Assembly (NCBI RefSeq): GCF_002042885.1 | Contig: NZ_MVFY01000001.1 | Coordinates: 1-64,000 of the forward strand | Length of the DNA stretch: 64,000 bases | Direction: 5' to 3' | DNA from: Citrobacter portucalensis | GTDB lineage: Bacteria; Pseudomonadota; Gammaproteobacteria; Enterobacterales; Enterobacteriaceae | Part shown: piece by piece, positions 8,552 through 18,101 of the stretch | Numbering within the stretch: position 1 is the first letter of the stretch | How the letters are laid out: every line of letters starts with the position of its first letter | Notes under the pieces: model-generated | What the model was told of the DNA's origin: nothing | Database searches by the model: none | Seen by the model: only the letters and a program-made list of their open reading frames with translations | Program-made: the position numbers and the translations under genes

Positions 8552-9931
8552 ATGGAACAGATAGCAAAACCGCACTGCGGCGCCAGGCTGGACAGGCTGC
8601 CTGACTGTCGCTGGCACTCATCGATGTTTGCCATGGTCGCCTTTGGATTACTGGTCTGCTGGAGTAATGCCGTCGGCGGATTAATTCTCGCGCAGTTAAA
8701 AGAACTTGGCTGGACCGATAATTCCACCACCGCCACGTTTTCCGCCATTACGACGGCGGGAATGTTTCTCGGCGCGCTCGGCGGCGGAATCATAGGCGAT
8801 AAAATCGGGCGTAAAAATGCGTTTATCCTGTATGAAGCGATTCATATTATTGCCATGGTCATTGGGGCATTCTCACCGAATATGACCTTCCTGATCGCCT
8901 GCCGTTTTGTCATGGGGGTTGGATTAGGCGCGCTGCTGGTGACTCTGTTTGCCGGGTTCACCGAATATATGCCCGGCAGGAATCGCGGCACCTGGTCAAG
9001 CCGGGTCTCGTTTATCGGTAACTGGTCTTATCCGCTCTGTTCGCTGATCGCGATGGGATTGACGCCGTTAATCAGCGCCGAATGGAACTGGCGCGTGCAG
9101 TTGCTGATCCCGGCCGTACTGTCGCTGGTGGCGACCGTCATTGCCTGGCGTAGTTTCCCGGAGTCGCCCCGCTGGCTGGAATCCCGCGGACGCTACGCCG
9201 AAGCTGAAAAGGTGATGCGGGCCATTGAAGAAGGGGTTGTTCAGCAGACCGGCAAGCCGCTGCCGCCTGTGGTAATTGAAGATGACGGCAAAGCCCCGCG
9301 CACGGTTCCTTATTCGGCCTTATTAACGGGTGTGTTACTGAAGCGCGTTATTTTAGGTTCCTTTGTCCTGATTGCCATGAACGTTGTGCAGTACACCTTA
9401 ATTAACTGGCTGCCGACCATATTTATGACTCAGGGGATTAACCTGAAAGACTCGATTGTCTTAAATACCATGAGCATGTTCGGTGCGCCGTTTGGGATTT
9501 TTATCGCCATGCTGGTGATGGATAAAATTCACAGAAAGACCATGGGGGTGGGCTTATTAGTATTAATCGCCGTGCTGGGATATATCTATTCACTGCAAAC
9601 CAGCATGCTGCTGATTACGCTAATTGGTTTCTTCCTGATTACTTTTGTCTATATGTACGTTTGCTACGCCTCGGCAGTCTATGTTCCGGAAATATGGCCG
9701 ACCGAAGCAAAACTTCGCGGTTCTGGTCTGGCGAATGCGGTAGGGCGTATCAGCGGTATCGCCGCGCCTTATGCGGTCGCGGTATTGCTTAACGGTTATG
9801 GCGTAACGGGGGTGTTTGTCCTGCTGGGTGCGGTCTCCATTATTGTCGCTGTCGCCATTGCTACCATCGGAATTGAAACCAAAGGCGTCTCTGTCGAAAG
9901 TCTCGGTATTGATGCAGTTACCAGCAAATAA
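8552..9931 (+). CDS. ydjK: MFS sugar-type transporter YdjK
   Basis: Encodes 459 residues, with about 12 predicted membrane segments and sugar-porter-type MFS motifs. These are GGGIIGDKIGRKNAF in the loop between helices 2 and 3, and PESPRWLESRGR before the central cytoplasmic loop. It is an inner-membrane proton-linked carrier. The cytoplasmic N-terminus (GARLDRLPDC) resembles that of YdjE at the other end of the cluster, so the two are paralogues. An AAGGAAGG ribosome-binding site precedes the ATG, 27 bases after ydjL. It presumably imports the unidentified substrate of the ydj pathway. Confidence 0.94.
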   Translation: MEQIAKPHCGARLDRLPDCRWHSSMFAMVAFGLLVCWSNAVGGLILAQLKELGWTDNSTTATFSAITTAGMFLGALGGGIIGDKIGRKNAFILYEAIHIIAMVIGAFSPNMTFLIACRFVMGVGLGALLVTLFAGFTEYMPGRNRGTWSSRVSFIGNWSYPLCSLIAMGLTPLISAEWNWRVQLLIPAVLSLVATVIAWRSFPESPRWLESRGRYAEAEKVMRAIEEGVVQQTGKPLPPVVIEDDGKAPRTVPYSALLTGVLLKRVILGSFVLIAMNVVQYTLINWLPTIFMTQGINLKDSIVLNTMSMFGAPFGIFIAMLVMDKIHRKTMGVGLLVLIAVLGYIYSLQTSMLLITLIGFFLITFVYMYVCYASAVYVPEIWPTEAKLRGSGLANAVGRISGIAAPYAVAVLLNGYGVTGVFVLLGAVSIIVAVAIATIGIETKGVSVESLGIDAVTSK

Positions 9932-9949
9932 TATTGATGGGGAAATAAA

Positions 9950-10993
9950 ATGAAAAATTCAAAAGCGATATTAAAAACACCGGGCACGATGAAAATTATT
10001 GCCGCCGATATCCCGGTACCCAAAGAGCATGAAGTACTGATCAAAATTGAATACGTAGGTATTTGCGGTTCAGATGTTCACGGTTTCGAATCAGGTCCCT
10101 TTATTCCGCCAAAAGACCCAAACCAGGAAATTGGCCTCGGACATGAATGTGCCGGTACGGTGGTGGCGGTAGGAAATCGCGTCAGTAAATTTAAACCGGG
10201 CGACCGGGTGAACATTGAACCCGGCGTGCCGTGCGGTCACTGCCGCTACTGTCTGGAGGGCAAATACAACATCTGTCCTGATGTCGACTTTATGGCCACG
10301 CAGCCTAATTATCGCGGCGCGCTAACCCACTATCTGTGCCATCCGGAGAGCTTCACTTACAAGCTGCCCGATAACATGGGCACCATGGAAGGCGCGCTGG
10401 TAGAGCCTGCGGCGGTAGGGATGCATGCCGCAATGCTGGCAGACGTTAAACCGGGCAAGAAAATCGTCATTCTGGGGGCGGGCTGTATTGGTTTAATGAC
10501 CCTGCAAGCCTGTAAATGTTTGGGGGCTACCGACATCGCCGTTGTTGATGTTCTGGAAAAACGTCTGGCCATGGCCGAGCAGCTTGGTGCGACGACGGTG
10601 ATCAACGGAGCGAAAGAGGACACCGTTGCCCGCTGTCAGCAGTTCTCCGGCGATATGGGAGCTGACATTGTTTTTGAAACTGCCGGCTCGGCGATCACCG
10701 TTAAGCAGGCTCCGTACCTGGTGATGCGCGGCGGGAAAATCATGATCGTTGGGACGGTTCCCGGTGATTCGGCGATTAATTTCCTCAAAATTAACCGTGA
10801 AGTCTCCATTCAGACCGTTTTCCGCTACGCCAACCGCTATCCGGTCACTATTGAAGCCATTTCCTCCGGGCGTTTCGATGTCAAGTCGATGGTGACGCAT
10901 ATTTATGATTATGAAGATGTTCAGCGCGCGTTTGATGAGTCAGTTAACAACAAATGCGAAATTATCAAAGGTGTTATTAAAGTTAACCATTAA
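9950..10993 (+). CDS. ydjJ: zinc-type alcohol/polyol dehydrogenase YdjJ
   Basis: Encodes 347 residues of the sorbitol dehydrogenase-like MDR family, a paralogue of YdjL in the same operon. Catalytic zinc ligands are Cys39 (GICGSD) and His65-Glu66 (GHECAG). Structural zinc cysteines are Cys95, Cys98, Cys101 and Cys109. A dinucleotide-binding ILGAGCIGL lies near residue 170. It starts 18 bases after ydjK with a GGGGA ribosome-binding site. Two different polyol dehydrogenases in one operon suggest oxidation at two positions of the substrate, or epimerisation by way of a keto intermediate. That is inference; the in vivo substrate is not known. Confidence 0.95.
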   Translation: MKNSKAILKTPGTMKIIAADIPVPKEHEVLIKIEYVGICGSDVHGFESGPFIPPKDPNQEIGLGHECAGTVVAVGNRVSKFKPGDRVNIEPGVPCGHCRYCLEGKYNICPDVDFMATQPNYRGALTHYLCHPESFTYKLPDNMGTMEGALVEPAAVGMHAAMLADVKPGKKIVILGAGCIGLMTLQACKCLGATDIAVVDVLEKRLAMAEQLGATTVINGAKEDTVARCQQFSGDMGADIVFETAGSAITVKQAPYLVMRGGKIMIVGTVPGDSAINFLKINREVSIQTVFRYANRYPVTIEAISSGRFDVKSMVTHIYDYEDVQRAFDESVNNKCEIIKGVIKVNH

Positions 10994-11017
10994 TTTATTG
11001 AAAAGGGAGAGACAACC

Positions 11018-11854
11018 ATGCTGGCAGATATTAAATATTGGGAAAATGATGCCCAGAATAAACATTATGCGATTGCCCACTTTAACGTGTGGAATGCGGA
11101 AATGTTAATGGGGGTGATGGATGCGGCGGAAGAGTCTAAATCGCCGGTAATTATTTCATTCGGCACCGGCTTTGTGGGTAATACATCGTTTGAAGATTTT
11201 TCGCATATGATGGTTTCGATGGCGAAAAAAGCCTCAGTGCCGGTTATTACCCATTGGGACCACGGGCGCAGTATGGAAATTATCCATAACGCCTGGACTC
11301 ACGGCATGAATTCACTAATGCGCGATGCCTCCGCTTTTGATTTCGAAGAGAATATTCGCCTGACTAAAGAGGCGGTGGACTTCTTCCATCCGTTGGGTAT
11401 TCCGGTTGAGGCGGAGCTGGGCCACGTGGGGAATGAAACGGTTTATGAAGAAGCGCTGGCGGGCTATCACTATACCGACCCGAGCCAGGCGGCGGAATTT
11501 GTCGAGCGTACCGGCTGCGATTCTCTGGCGGTGGCGATTGGTAACCAGCACGGCGTTTATACCTCTGAGCCGAAACTGAATTTCGATGTGGTCAAACGCG
11601 TGCGCGAGGCGGTATCCGTTCCGCTGGTGCTGCACGGCGCGTCCGGCATTAGCGATGCGGATATCAAAAAAGCCATTTCATTAGGTATTTCGAAAATCAA
11701 TATTCATACCGAACTGTGCCAGGCGGCAATGGCGGCGGTGCAGGAGAACCAGAATCAGCCGTTCCTGCACGTTGAGCGTGAAGTTCGCAAAGCGGTAAAA
11801 GAGCGCGCGCTGGAGAAAATCAAACTGTTTGACTCTGACGGTAAAGCGGAATGA
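11018..11854 (+). CDS. ydjI: class II fructose-bisphosphate aldolase-family enzyme YdjI
   Basis: Encodes 278 residues. It is a zinc-dependent class II aldolase. The conserved residues are Asp81-His82 (HWDHGRS), His177 (NQHGVY) and His205 (LHGASG), the last followed by the phosphate-binding ASGISD. E. coli YdjI has been studied in vitro and accepts long-chain sugar substrates with relaxed specificity, so a retro-aldol step on a sugar phosphate made by YdjH is likely. A GGGAGAG ribosome-binding site precedes the ATG. Only 4 bases separate its stop from the chosen ydjH start, which implies translational coupling. Confidence 0.94.
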   Translation: MLADIKYWENDAQNKHYAIAHFNVWNAEMLMGVMDAAEESKSPVIISFGTGFVGNTSFEDFSHMMVSMAKKASVPVITHWDHGRSMEIIHNAWTHGMNSLMRDASAFDFEENIRLTKEAVDFFHPLGIPVEAELGHVGNETVYEEALAGYHYTDPSQAAEFVERTGCDSLAVAIGNQHGVYTSEPKLNFDVVKRVREAVSVPLVLHGASGISDADIKKAISLGISKINIHTELCQAAMAAVQENQNQPFLHVEREVRKAVKERALEKIKLFDSDGKAE

Positions 11855-11858
11855 CAAT

Positions 11859-12806
11859 ATGGATAATATCGAGGTTATTTGTTTAGGGGCGGCAATTGTT
11901 GATATTCCCTTGCAACCAGTGAGTAAAAATATCTTTGATGTTGACTCTTATCCATTAGAACGAATAGCAATGACCACGGGAGGTGACGCTATTAATGAGG
12001 CGACGATTATTTCTCGCCTTGGCCATCGCACGGCGTTAATGAGTCGGATAGGTAATGATGCAGCCGGTTATTTTATTGTCGACCACTGCCATCGGGAGAA
12101 TATTGATATTAAAAGCCTGAAGCAGGATGCTGATATTGATACTTCCATTAACGTAGGTTTAGTCACCGCTGATGGTGAACGCACCTTTGTGACTAACCGT
12201 AACGGCAGTTTATGGAAACTGAATATAAACGATGTTGATTTTGACCGATTCTCGCAGGCAAAGCTGCTGTCGCTGGCGAGTATTTTTAATAGTCCGCTGC
12301 TTGATGGCCAGGCGTTAACGGATATTTTCACTCAGGCCAAAGTGCATGGATTAATTATCTGCGCCGACATGATTAAACCACGGCTTAACGAAACGCTGGA
12401 CGACATCCGTGAAGCGCTGAGCTACGTGGATTATCTGTTTCCCAATTTTGAAGAGGCAAAACTGCTCACCGGGAAAGATACGCTGGATGAGATTGCCGAC
12501 AGTTTCCTGAATTGTGGTGTGAAAACCGTCGTGATTAAGACCGGCAAAAGAGGCTGCTTTATCAAACGTGTCGATATGAAAATGGTAGTCCCGGCCGTGT
12601 CGGGGATTACCGCCATCGACACCATCGGCGCGGGGGATAACTTTGCTTCAGGATTTATCTCCGCGCTGCTTGAAGGTAAGCCGCTTCGCGACTGCGCGCT
12701 GTTTGCTAATGCAACGGCGGCAATATCGGTACTGAGCGTGGGTGCGACGACGGGTGTGAAGAATAGAAAGCTGGTTGAACAACTTCTTGACGAATACGAA
12801 GGGTAA
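11859..12806 (+). CDS. ydjH: PfkB-family sugar kinase YdjH
   Basis: Encodes 315 residues, as in E. coli. It is a ribokinase/PfkB-fold kinase. The substrate-binding GGDAINEA motif is near 41-48, and the ATP-site signature DTIGAGDNF contains the catalytic Asp260. The start MDNIEVICLG at 11859 fits E. coli YdjH; a start ten codons earlier overlaps ydjI and is not conserved. Studies of the K-12 enzyme point to higher-carbon sugar substrates, but the natural one is unsettled. In the pathway it should phosphorylate the oxidised sugar before YdjI cleaves it. Confidence 0.95.
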   Translation: MDNIEVICLGAAIVDIPLQPVSKNIFDVDSYPLERIAMTTGGDAINEATIISRLGHRTALMSRIGNDAAGYFIVDHCHRENIDIKSLKQDADIDTSINVGLVTADGERTFVTNRNGSLWKLNINDVDFDRFSQAKLLSLASIFNSPLLDGQALTDIFTQAKVHGLIICADMIKPRLNETLDDIREALSYVDYLFPNFEEAKLLTGKDTLDEIADSFLNCGVKTVVIKTGKRGCFIKRVDMKMVVPAVSGITAIDTIGAGDNFASGFISALLEGKPLRDCALFANATAAISVLSVGATTGVKNRKLVEQLLDEYEG

Positions 12807-12815
12807 TAGCGGCAG

Positions 12816-13799
12816 ATGAAAATGATTCCTTTAGGCAGTACGGATATTACGCTTTCCCGCATGGGATTAGGTACATGGGCCATTGGCGGCGGTCCGGCAT
12901 GGAATGGCGATCTCGATTTGCAGATTTGTATTGATACCATTGTTGAGGCGCATCGCTGCGGTATTAATCTGATTGATACCGCGCCAGGATACAACTTTGG
13001 CAACAGTGAAGTGATAGTCGGTCAGGCGCTGAAAAAGTTACCGCGCAGCGAGGTAGTGGTTGAAACTAAATGCGGCATCGTCTGGGAGCGAACAGGCAGC
13101 CTGTTTAACAAAGTGGGCGATCGCCAGCTGTATAAAAACCTCACGCCTGAGTCGATTCGTGAGGAGGTTGATGCCAGCCTGCAAAGATTGAGTATCGACA
13201 GTATTGATATTTATATGACCCACTGGCAGTCGGTTGAACCCTGTTTTACGCCGATTGCGGAAACCGTAGACACGCTGAACACACTGAAAAAAGAGGGAAA
13301 AATCCGTTCGATTGGTGCGGCGAACGTCGATGCCGGGCATATAAGGGAGTATCTCAAACACGGTGTGCTGGATATCATCCAGGCCAAGTACAGCATTCTT
13401 GACCGGGCGCTGGAAGCTGATCTGCTGCCGCTATGCCAGCAGAATGGCATCATCGTGCAGGTATATTCACCGCTTGAGCAGGGGTTGTTGACTGGTACTA
13501 TCGCCCGAGATCATGTTCCTGGCGGCGCACGGGCTAACAAGGTTTGGTTTCAGCGGGAAAATATGCTGCGGGTGATTGATATGCTAGAGCAGTGGCAGCC
13601 ACTGTGTGAAAAATACCGCTGCACAATCCCCGCATTAGCTCTGGCGTGGATTTTAAAGCAAAGCGATTTGATCACCTTACTGAGTGGTGCAACCGCACCT
13701 GAACAGGTTCGCGAGAACGTCGAGGCGTTAACCATTCCCCTGACAGATGATGATTCATTATTGATGAGGCGAATGGCGGAAGCGTTGGATATAAATTAA
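12816..13799 (+). CDS. ydjG: NADH-dependent aldo/keto reductase YdjG
   Basis: Encodes 327 residues. The AKR tetrad is Asp54 and Tyr59 (LIDTAPGYN), Lys85 (VETKCGI) and His136 (MTHWQS). E. coli YdjG reduces methylglyoxal with NADH. In this operon it may reduce the short aldehyde released by the aldolase YdjI, which would re-oxidise NADH formed by YdjL and YdjJ; that role is inference. It starts 9 bases after ydjH and is the last structural gene before the regulator ydjF, which lies 136 bases further on. Confidence 0.94.
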   Translation: MKMIPLGSTDITLSRMGLGTWAIGGGPAWNGDLDLQICIDTIVEAHRCGINLIDTAPGYNFGNSEVIVGQALKKLPRSEVVVETKCGIVWERTGSLFNKVGDRQLYKNLTPESIREEVDASLQRLSIDSIDIYMTHWQSVEPCFTPIAETVDTLNTLKKEGKIRSIGAANVDAGHIREYLKHGVLDIIQAKYSILDRALEADLLPLCQQNGIIVQVYSPLEQGLLTGTIARDHVPGGARANKVWFQRENMLRVIDMLEQWQPLCEKYRCTIPALALAWILKQSDLITLLSGATAPEQVRENVEALTIPLTDDDSLLMRRMAEALDIN

Positions 13800-13935
13800 G
13801 TCGGATAGAATTGACCTCTGTTTCTGCGTAAAAAAGTATTGAAATCTGTGATTCAGACATGTTCTTTTGAAAATAAACATAGCCTGTGAGATACTAGGGT
13901 CTTATTATTACTTTGCAGGAAACAGAGGTGTCATC

Positions 13936-14694
13936 GTGGCGGCAAAAGACAGGATTCAAGCCATTAAGCAAATGGTGGCTAACGATAAGAAAGTGGCGGT
14001 ATCTAATTTAAGTTCAATCTTTCAGGTGACTGAGGAAACGATTCGCCGCGATCTTGAAAAACTGGAAGATGAAGGTTTTTTGACCCGAACATATGGCGGT
14101 GCAGTGCTCAATACCACCGCGTTGTCCGACAATATTCATTTTTATAAGCGTGCAAAATCTTTCTTCGAAGAAAAGCAGATTATTGCCCGTAATGCATTAC
14201 CGTTTATTAAAAATAAGACCACAATGGCTGCCGACTCCAGCAGTACCGCGATGGAATTATTAAAGCTGTTGAAGGAAAGAAACGATCTGACGTTGCTTAC
14301 CAATTCGGCTGAAGCATTTCATGAGTTGGCGCAGTCAGAAATTAACGTGGTTTCTACCGGCGGTGAGTTGAATAAGAATACGCTGTCGCTGCAGGGAAGA
14401 ATCACCAAGGAGATTATCAGCCGTTATCATGTTGATATCATGGTGATGAGCTGCAAAGGTTTGGATATGCAGAGTGGGGCGCTTGATTCTAATGAAGCGG
14501 AAGCGGAAATCAAAAAAACCATGATCCGCCAGGCGACTGAGGTGGCCCTGTTAGTTGATCACTCAAAGTTTGACCGTAAAGCTTTCGTTCAGCTCGTGGA
14601 CTTTAGCCATATTAATTACCTAATAACCAATAAGGCACCGGGTGCAGAGTGGATTGCATTTTGCAAAGAGAATAATATTCAACTCGTTTATTAG
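13936..14694 (+). CDS. ydjF: DeoR-family transcriptional regulator YdjF
   Basis: Encodes 252 residues starting at GTG 13936. This start is preferred to an ATG 23 codons upstream because it gives the E. coli length and N-terminus (AAKDRIQAIKQMV) and follows an AGAGG ribosome-binding site. The N-terminal helix-turn-helix (VSNLSSIFQVTEETIRRDLEKL) is the DeoR type. The C-terminal sugar-phosphate-sensing domain includes the STAMELLKLL and DHSKF motifs. It is the likely local repressor of the ydj genes, presumably relieved by a phosphorylated intermediate made by YdjH. It may have its own promoter in the 136-base spacer upstream. Confidence 0.93.
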   Translation: MAAKDRIQAIKQMVANDKKVAVSNLSSIFQVTEETIRRDLEKLEDEGFLTRTYGGAVLNTTALSDNIHFYKRAKSFFEEKQIIARNALPFIKNKTTMAADSSSTAMELLKLLKERNDLTLLTNSAEAFHELAQSEINVVSTGGELNKNTLSLQGRITKEIISRYHVDIMVMSCKGLDMQSGALDSNEAEAEIKKTMIRQATEVALLVDHSKFDRKAFVQLVDFSHINYLITNKAPGAEWIAFCKENNIQLVY

Positions 14695-14771
14695 CTATAA
14701 CGAGGGTTGTGTCGATATTATTTTAAGTTTGCACCTGGTAAATGCCATAAGAATCTAATGATGATGGATGG

Positions 14772-14794
14772 CGCGGCAAAATTTTTCTGCCGCG
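14772..14794 (+). promoter_or_regulatory. stem-loop in the ydjF-ydjE spacer
   Basis: The inverted repeat CGCGGCA/TGCCGCG (14772-14778, 14788-14794) has an AT-rich loop. It lies 40 bases before the ydjE start. There is no T-run after it, so it is more likely an mRNA processing or operator element than a terminator. Confidence 0.35.
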
Positions 14795-14834
14795 ATCGCC
14801 ATACTTTCTATTTAGCTGAATTTGAGGCATCCAG

Positions 14835-16193
14835 ATGGAACAATGTGACCCTATCGGCGCAAGATTAGATCGCTTACCTTTATCTCGATTTCATTTTCGT
14901 ATTTTTGGAATTATTAGTTTTAGTTTGTTAATAACTGGTTTTCTCAGCTATTCCGGGAATGTGGTATTAGCAAAACTAGTCAGCACAGGCTGGTCAAACA
15001 ATTATCTCAATGCCGCGTTTACCTCAGCGCTGATGTTCGGTTACTTTATCGGTTCGCTAGCCGGTGGCTTTATTGGTGATTATCTCGGTCGACGCAAAGC
15101 GTTCCGCGTCAATTTGTTAATCGTCGGGGCCTCAGCCTGCGCTGCAACGTTTGTGCCCAACATGTACTGGCTTATTTTCTTCCGCTGTCTGATGGGGATT
15201 GGAATGGGGGCGCTAATTATGGTGGGCTATGCCTCATTTACAGAATTCATTCCACCCGCGGTTCGTGGGAAATGGTCTGCCCGTCTGTCATTTGTCGGCA
15301 ACTGGGCACCAATGCTATCTGCGGCAATTGGCGTCGTGATTATTGCACTTTTAAGCTGGCGGGTGATGTTTCTGCTCGGCGGCATGGCAATGCTGTTGGC
15401 TTGGTATCTGTCGGGAAAATACTATATTGAATCCCCGCGTTGGCTGGCTGGCAAAGGGCAGAGAAGCGAAGCTGAAAAACATCTTATGCAGGTGGAATCG
15501 CAAATTGAGAAAGAAAAAAACATCACTTTACCATCCTGCCGGAACGAATGCTCGTCGGCGGAATTAAGCACGATAAGTGGTTCATTTTGGCTCTTGTTTA
15601 AGGGGCCAATGTTGCGCTGTACACTGGTGGCGATCACGGTGCTTATTGCAATGAATATTTCGCTCTATACCATTACGGTATGGATCCCGACGATATTTGT
15701 TAATTCGGGAATCGATGTAACGAAATCCATATTTATGACCGCGATAATTATGATTGGCGCGCCGGTTGGGATATTTATTGCCGCGTTAATTATCGATCGC
15801 TTTCCTCGGCGATTGTTTGGCTCATTCTTGTTGATTATTATCGCCTTGCTTGGGTATTTCTATTCGCTTCAAACTGAAGAGTGGGCAATTCTGAGCTACG
15901 GGCTGGTGATGATTTTTTTTCTGTATATGTATGTCTGCTTTGCCTCTGCAGTTTATGTCCCGGAACTATGGCCCACGCATCTTAGATTGAGAGGATCGGG
16001 TTTTGTGAATGCGGTGGGGAGGATTGTCGCTGTGTTTACGCCTTATGGCGTCGCTATTTTGTTGACCCGCTATGGATCGGTTACGGTCTTTATCGTGCTA
16101 GGAGTAATGTTGGTGCTATGCGCGCTGATTCTTTTTTGTTTTGGCATCGAAACACGCAAAGTATCGCTGGAAGAGATTTCAGCACTGGCCTGA
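14835..16193 (+). CDS. ydjE: MFS sugar-type transporter YdjE
   Basis: Encodes 452 residues with about 12 membrane helices. It is an MFS sugar-porter-type inner-membrane carrier and a paralogue of YdjK. Shared features are the N-terminal GARLDRLP, the loop GGFIGDYLGRRKAF, ESPRWLAGKGQR, and the late AVYVPELWPTHLRLRGSG block. It lies 140 bases after ydjF and may form a separate unit with it. A short hairpin follows its stop, before the convergent pncA. The substrate is unknown; it may be a second importer, or an exporter, for the ydj pathway. Confidence 0.93.
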   Translation: MEQCDPIGARLDRLPLSRFHFRIFGIISFSLLITGFLSYSGNVVLAKLVSTGWSNNYLNAAFTSALMFGYFIGSLAGGFIGDYLGRRKAFRVNLLIVGASACAATFVPNMYWLIFFRCLMGIGMGALIMVGYASFTEFIPPAVRGKWSARLSFVGNWAPMLSAAIGVVIIALLSWRVMFLLGGMAMLLAWYLSGKYYIESPRWLAGKGQRSEAEKHLMQVESQIEKEKNITLPSCRNECSSAELSTISGSFWLLFKGPMLRCTLVAITVLIAMNISLYTITVWIPTIFVNSGIDVTKSIFMTAIIMIGAPVGIFIAALIIDRFPRRLFGSFLLIIIALLGYFYSLQTEEWAILSYGLVMIFFLYMYVCFASAVYVPELWPTHLRLRGSGFVNAVGRIVAVFTPYGVAILLTRYGSVTVFIVLGVMLVLCALILFCFGIETRKVSLEEISALA

Positions 16194-16201
16194 GATAACG
16201 C

Positions 16202-16225
16202 GCCGACAGGAGTGACCCTGTCGGC
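16202..16225. terminator. hairpin between convergent ydjE and pncA
   Basis: A perfect 9-bp inverted repeat (GCCGACAGG at 16202-16210, CCTGTCGGC at 16217-16225) with a 6-base loop lies in the 37-base gap between the two stops. It has no strong T-run on either strand. Confidence 0.55.
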
Positions 16226-16230
16226 ATCGC

Positions 16231-16875
16231 TTACGGCTGGGTTTCCAGCCAGTCGTCCAACGTATACAGCGTTGCGCCCGCAGCTGCCATTTCCATAAAG
16301 GCGTTTGCACTGTCCTGGGGGTGAATATTAACGCCACGGCAGCCGTCGGTTATAACGCTGACGGTGTAGCCAAGATCGAGCGCATCCAGAACGGTGAATT
16401 TAACGCAATAGTCGGTAGCCAGGCCCATGATGATGAGCTCGGCAATGCGGTGTTCGAGTAGCCATGCATTTAGCGCGGTTGCCTGACGACGACCATTATC
16501 AAAAAACGCACTGTAGCTGTCGACCAGCGGGTTCTCACCTTTAGTGAACGTTTGAGTTATCGCACGCTGGTTCAGCAGCGGATGCAGGGCAGCACCTTCG
16601 CTGTTTTGTACGCAATGATCGGGCCAGAACGTCTGCGCCAGGCCATCGAGTTGTCCCAGGCTGTAGGGCTCGACCTGATGCTGGCTGGCAAAACTACCGT
16701 GATTTTCCGGGTGCCAGTCCAGACTGGCAACGACCGTGTCGCCGCGTATGGCACACCAGTCAATCAGGCGGTTGGCGATATCGATCGTGCTGTCACCTTG
16801 TGGGACCGCGAGGGCACCACCGGCACAAAAGTCATTTTGTAAATCGACCAACATTAAGGCTCGGGCCATGGGCAT
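16231..16875 (-). CDS. pncA: nicotinamidase PncA
   Basis: Encodes 214 residues. It hydrolyses nicotinamide to nicotinate and ammonia in the NAD salvage pathway. It is an isochorismatase-fold enzyme with the catalytic triad Asp11 (LVDLQNDF), Lys112 (FTKGENP) and Cys157 (TDYCVKF). Metal ligands are Asp53, His55 and His87. The gene sits 8 bases downstream of ansA and is probably co-transcribed with it, as in E. coli. The start at 16875 gives MPMARALML; an internal ATG two codons later is also possible. Confidence 0.96.
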   Translation of the reverse strand: MPMARALMLVDLQNDFCAGGALAVPQGDSTIDIANRLIDWCAIRGDTVVASLDWHPENHGSFASQHQVEPYSLGQLDGLAQTFWPDHCVQNSEGAALHPLLNQRAITQTFTKGENPLVDSYSAFFDNGRRQATALNAWLLEHRIAELIIMGLATDYCVKFTVLDALDLGYTVSVITDGCRGVNIHPQDSANAFMEMAAAGATLYTLDDWLETQP

Positions 16876-16883
16876 AGACTCCT

Positions 16884-17900
16884 TTAATCGTCGGGCGTGA
16901 GCTCACCACGCAGATTTTGCGTCATTGCTTCACGAATTGTCTGCGTATCCAGTCCCTGACTCAGCAAATAGTGCAGTTTGGTGAGAGTGGCTTCGACGGT
17001 CATATCCGCGCCGCCAATCACGCCAGCATGCGCCAGCGCATTCCCTGTCGCGTAGCCCCCCATGTTCACCTTGCCGGACATACACTGCGTAAGGTTCACC
17101 ACCACAATGCCACGCGAGCTCGCATCTTCAAGTTCTTTCAGGAACTCTTTATTCTGCGGCGCATTGCCCACGCCGTAGGAGCGCAAAATTAATGCTTTTA
17201 CCGGCTGGCGCAGGAAGTTGCGTACTACATCAGCGGAGATCCCTGGATAAATGGTGACCACGCCAATCGGTTGTGGAGTGATAGGATGGACAATCAACTC
17301 ACCTGTGCCGTGAGGTGCGGGCGGTGTTCCCAGCCGACGAATGTGGATCCCGGCTTCCAGCAGTGGTGCAAGGTTGGGTGAGGCAAACGCGTCAAAACCA
17401 TCAGCATGCGCTTTAGTGGTCCGGTTACCGCGAAACAGTCGGTTGTTGAAAAACAGGGTCACTTCATTGATCGGATAATTTGCTGCAACGTACAACGCAT
17501 TCAGCAAATTGATTTGTCCGTCAGAACGTAGCTCTGCTAATGGGATTTGTGACCCTGTCACAATGACTGGCTTGCCCAGATTCTCCAGCATAAATGAGAG
17601 CGCCGAAGCCGTAAACGCCATGGTGTCAGTGCCGTGCAGAATGACAAAACCATCGTAATCGTCGTAGTGCGCTTTAATGTCTTCAGCAATATGCTGCCAG
17701 TCTTCTGGCGTCATGTCTGAGGAATCCATCAGCGGGACGTATTCGTGGATGGTGAAGTCTGGCATCTCTGGGCGGTGGAATTCAGGCATCAGTGCCAGCT
17801 GACGCTGGAGATGACCGGAAACAGGAATATAACCCTGTTCTGAGCGCTGCATACCAATGGTACCGCCGGTATAGGCAACGTAAATCGATTTCTTTTGCAT
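16884..17900 (-). CDS. ansA: L-asparaginase I (cytoplasmic)
   Basis: Encodes 338 residues. It deaminates asparagine to aspartate and lacks a signal peptide, in contrast to the periplasmic AnsB. The first active-site threonine is Thr14 in YTGGTIGM. The second conserved block, HGTDTMAFTAS, lies near residue 90. The ATG at 17900 matches the E. coli N-terminus MQKKSIYVAY; a GTG three codons earlier is also in frame and neither has a strong ribosome-binding site. It is followed closely by pncA. Confidence 0.96.
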   Translation of the reverse strand: MQKKSIYVAYTGGTIGMQRSEQGYIPVSGHLQRQLALMPEFHRPEMPDFTIHEYVPLMDSSDMTPEDWQHIAEDIKAHYDDYDGFVILHGTDTMAFTASALSFMLENLGKPVIVTGSQIPLAELRSDGQINLLNALYVAANYPINEVTLFFNNRLFRGNRTTKAHADGFDAFASPNLAPLLEAGIHIRRLGTPPAPHGTGELIVHPITPQPIGVVTIYPGISADVVRNFLRQPVKALILRSYGVGNAPQNKEFLKELEDASSRGIVVVNLTQCMSGKVNMGGYATGNALAHAGVIGGADMTVEATLTKLHYLLSQGLDTQTIREAMTQNLRGELTPDD

Positions 17901-18101
17901 GGGCGTCACAGGTTAAGTTGTGCATAAACAGGCGCAGTATAAAGTCCCCCCCGAAAAAATACAGTGCAAATGACGCATACCTGCCATCCGATCAATATGT
18001 CATTTATGTTCAGTGCCTTGTCCCGTTTGTTCAGTGTGGTTTTGCACCCTCGGCCCTACAGTAGCAGCCTTCTATGGTGTGTGTTGTTGTCGAGTGCAGA
18101 A

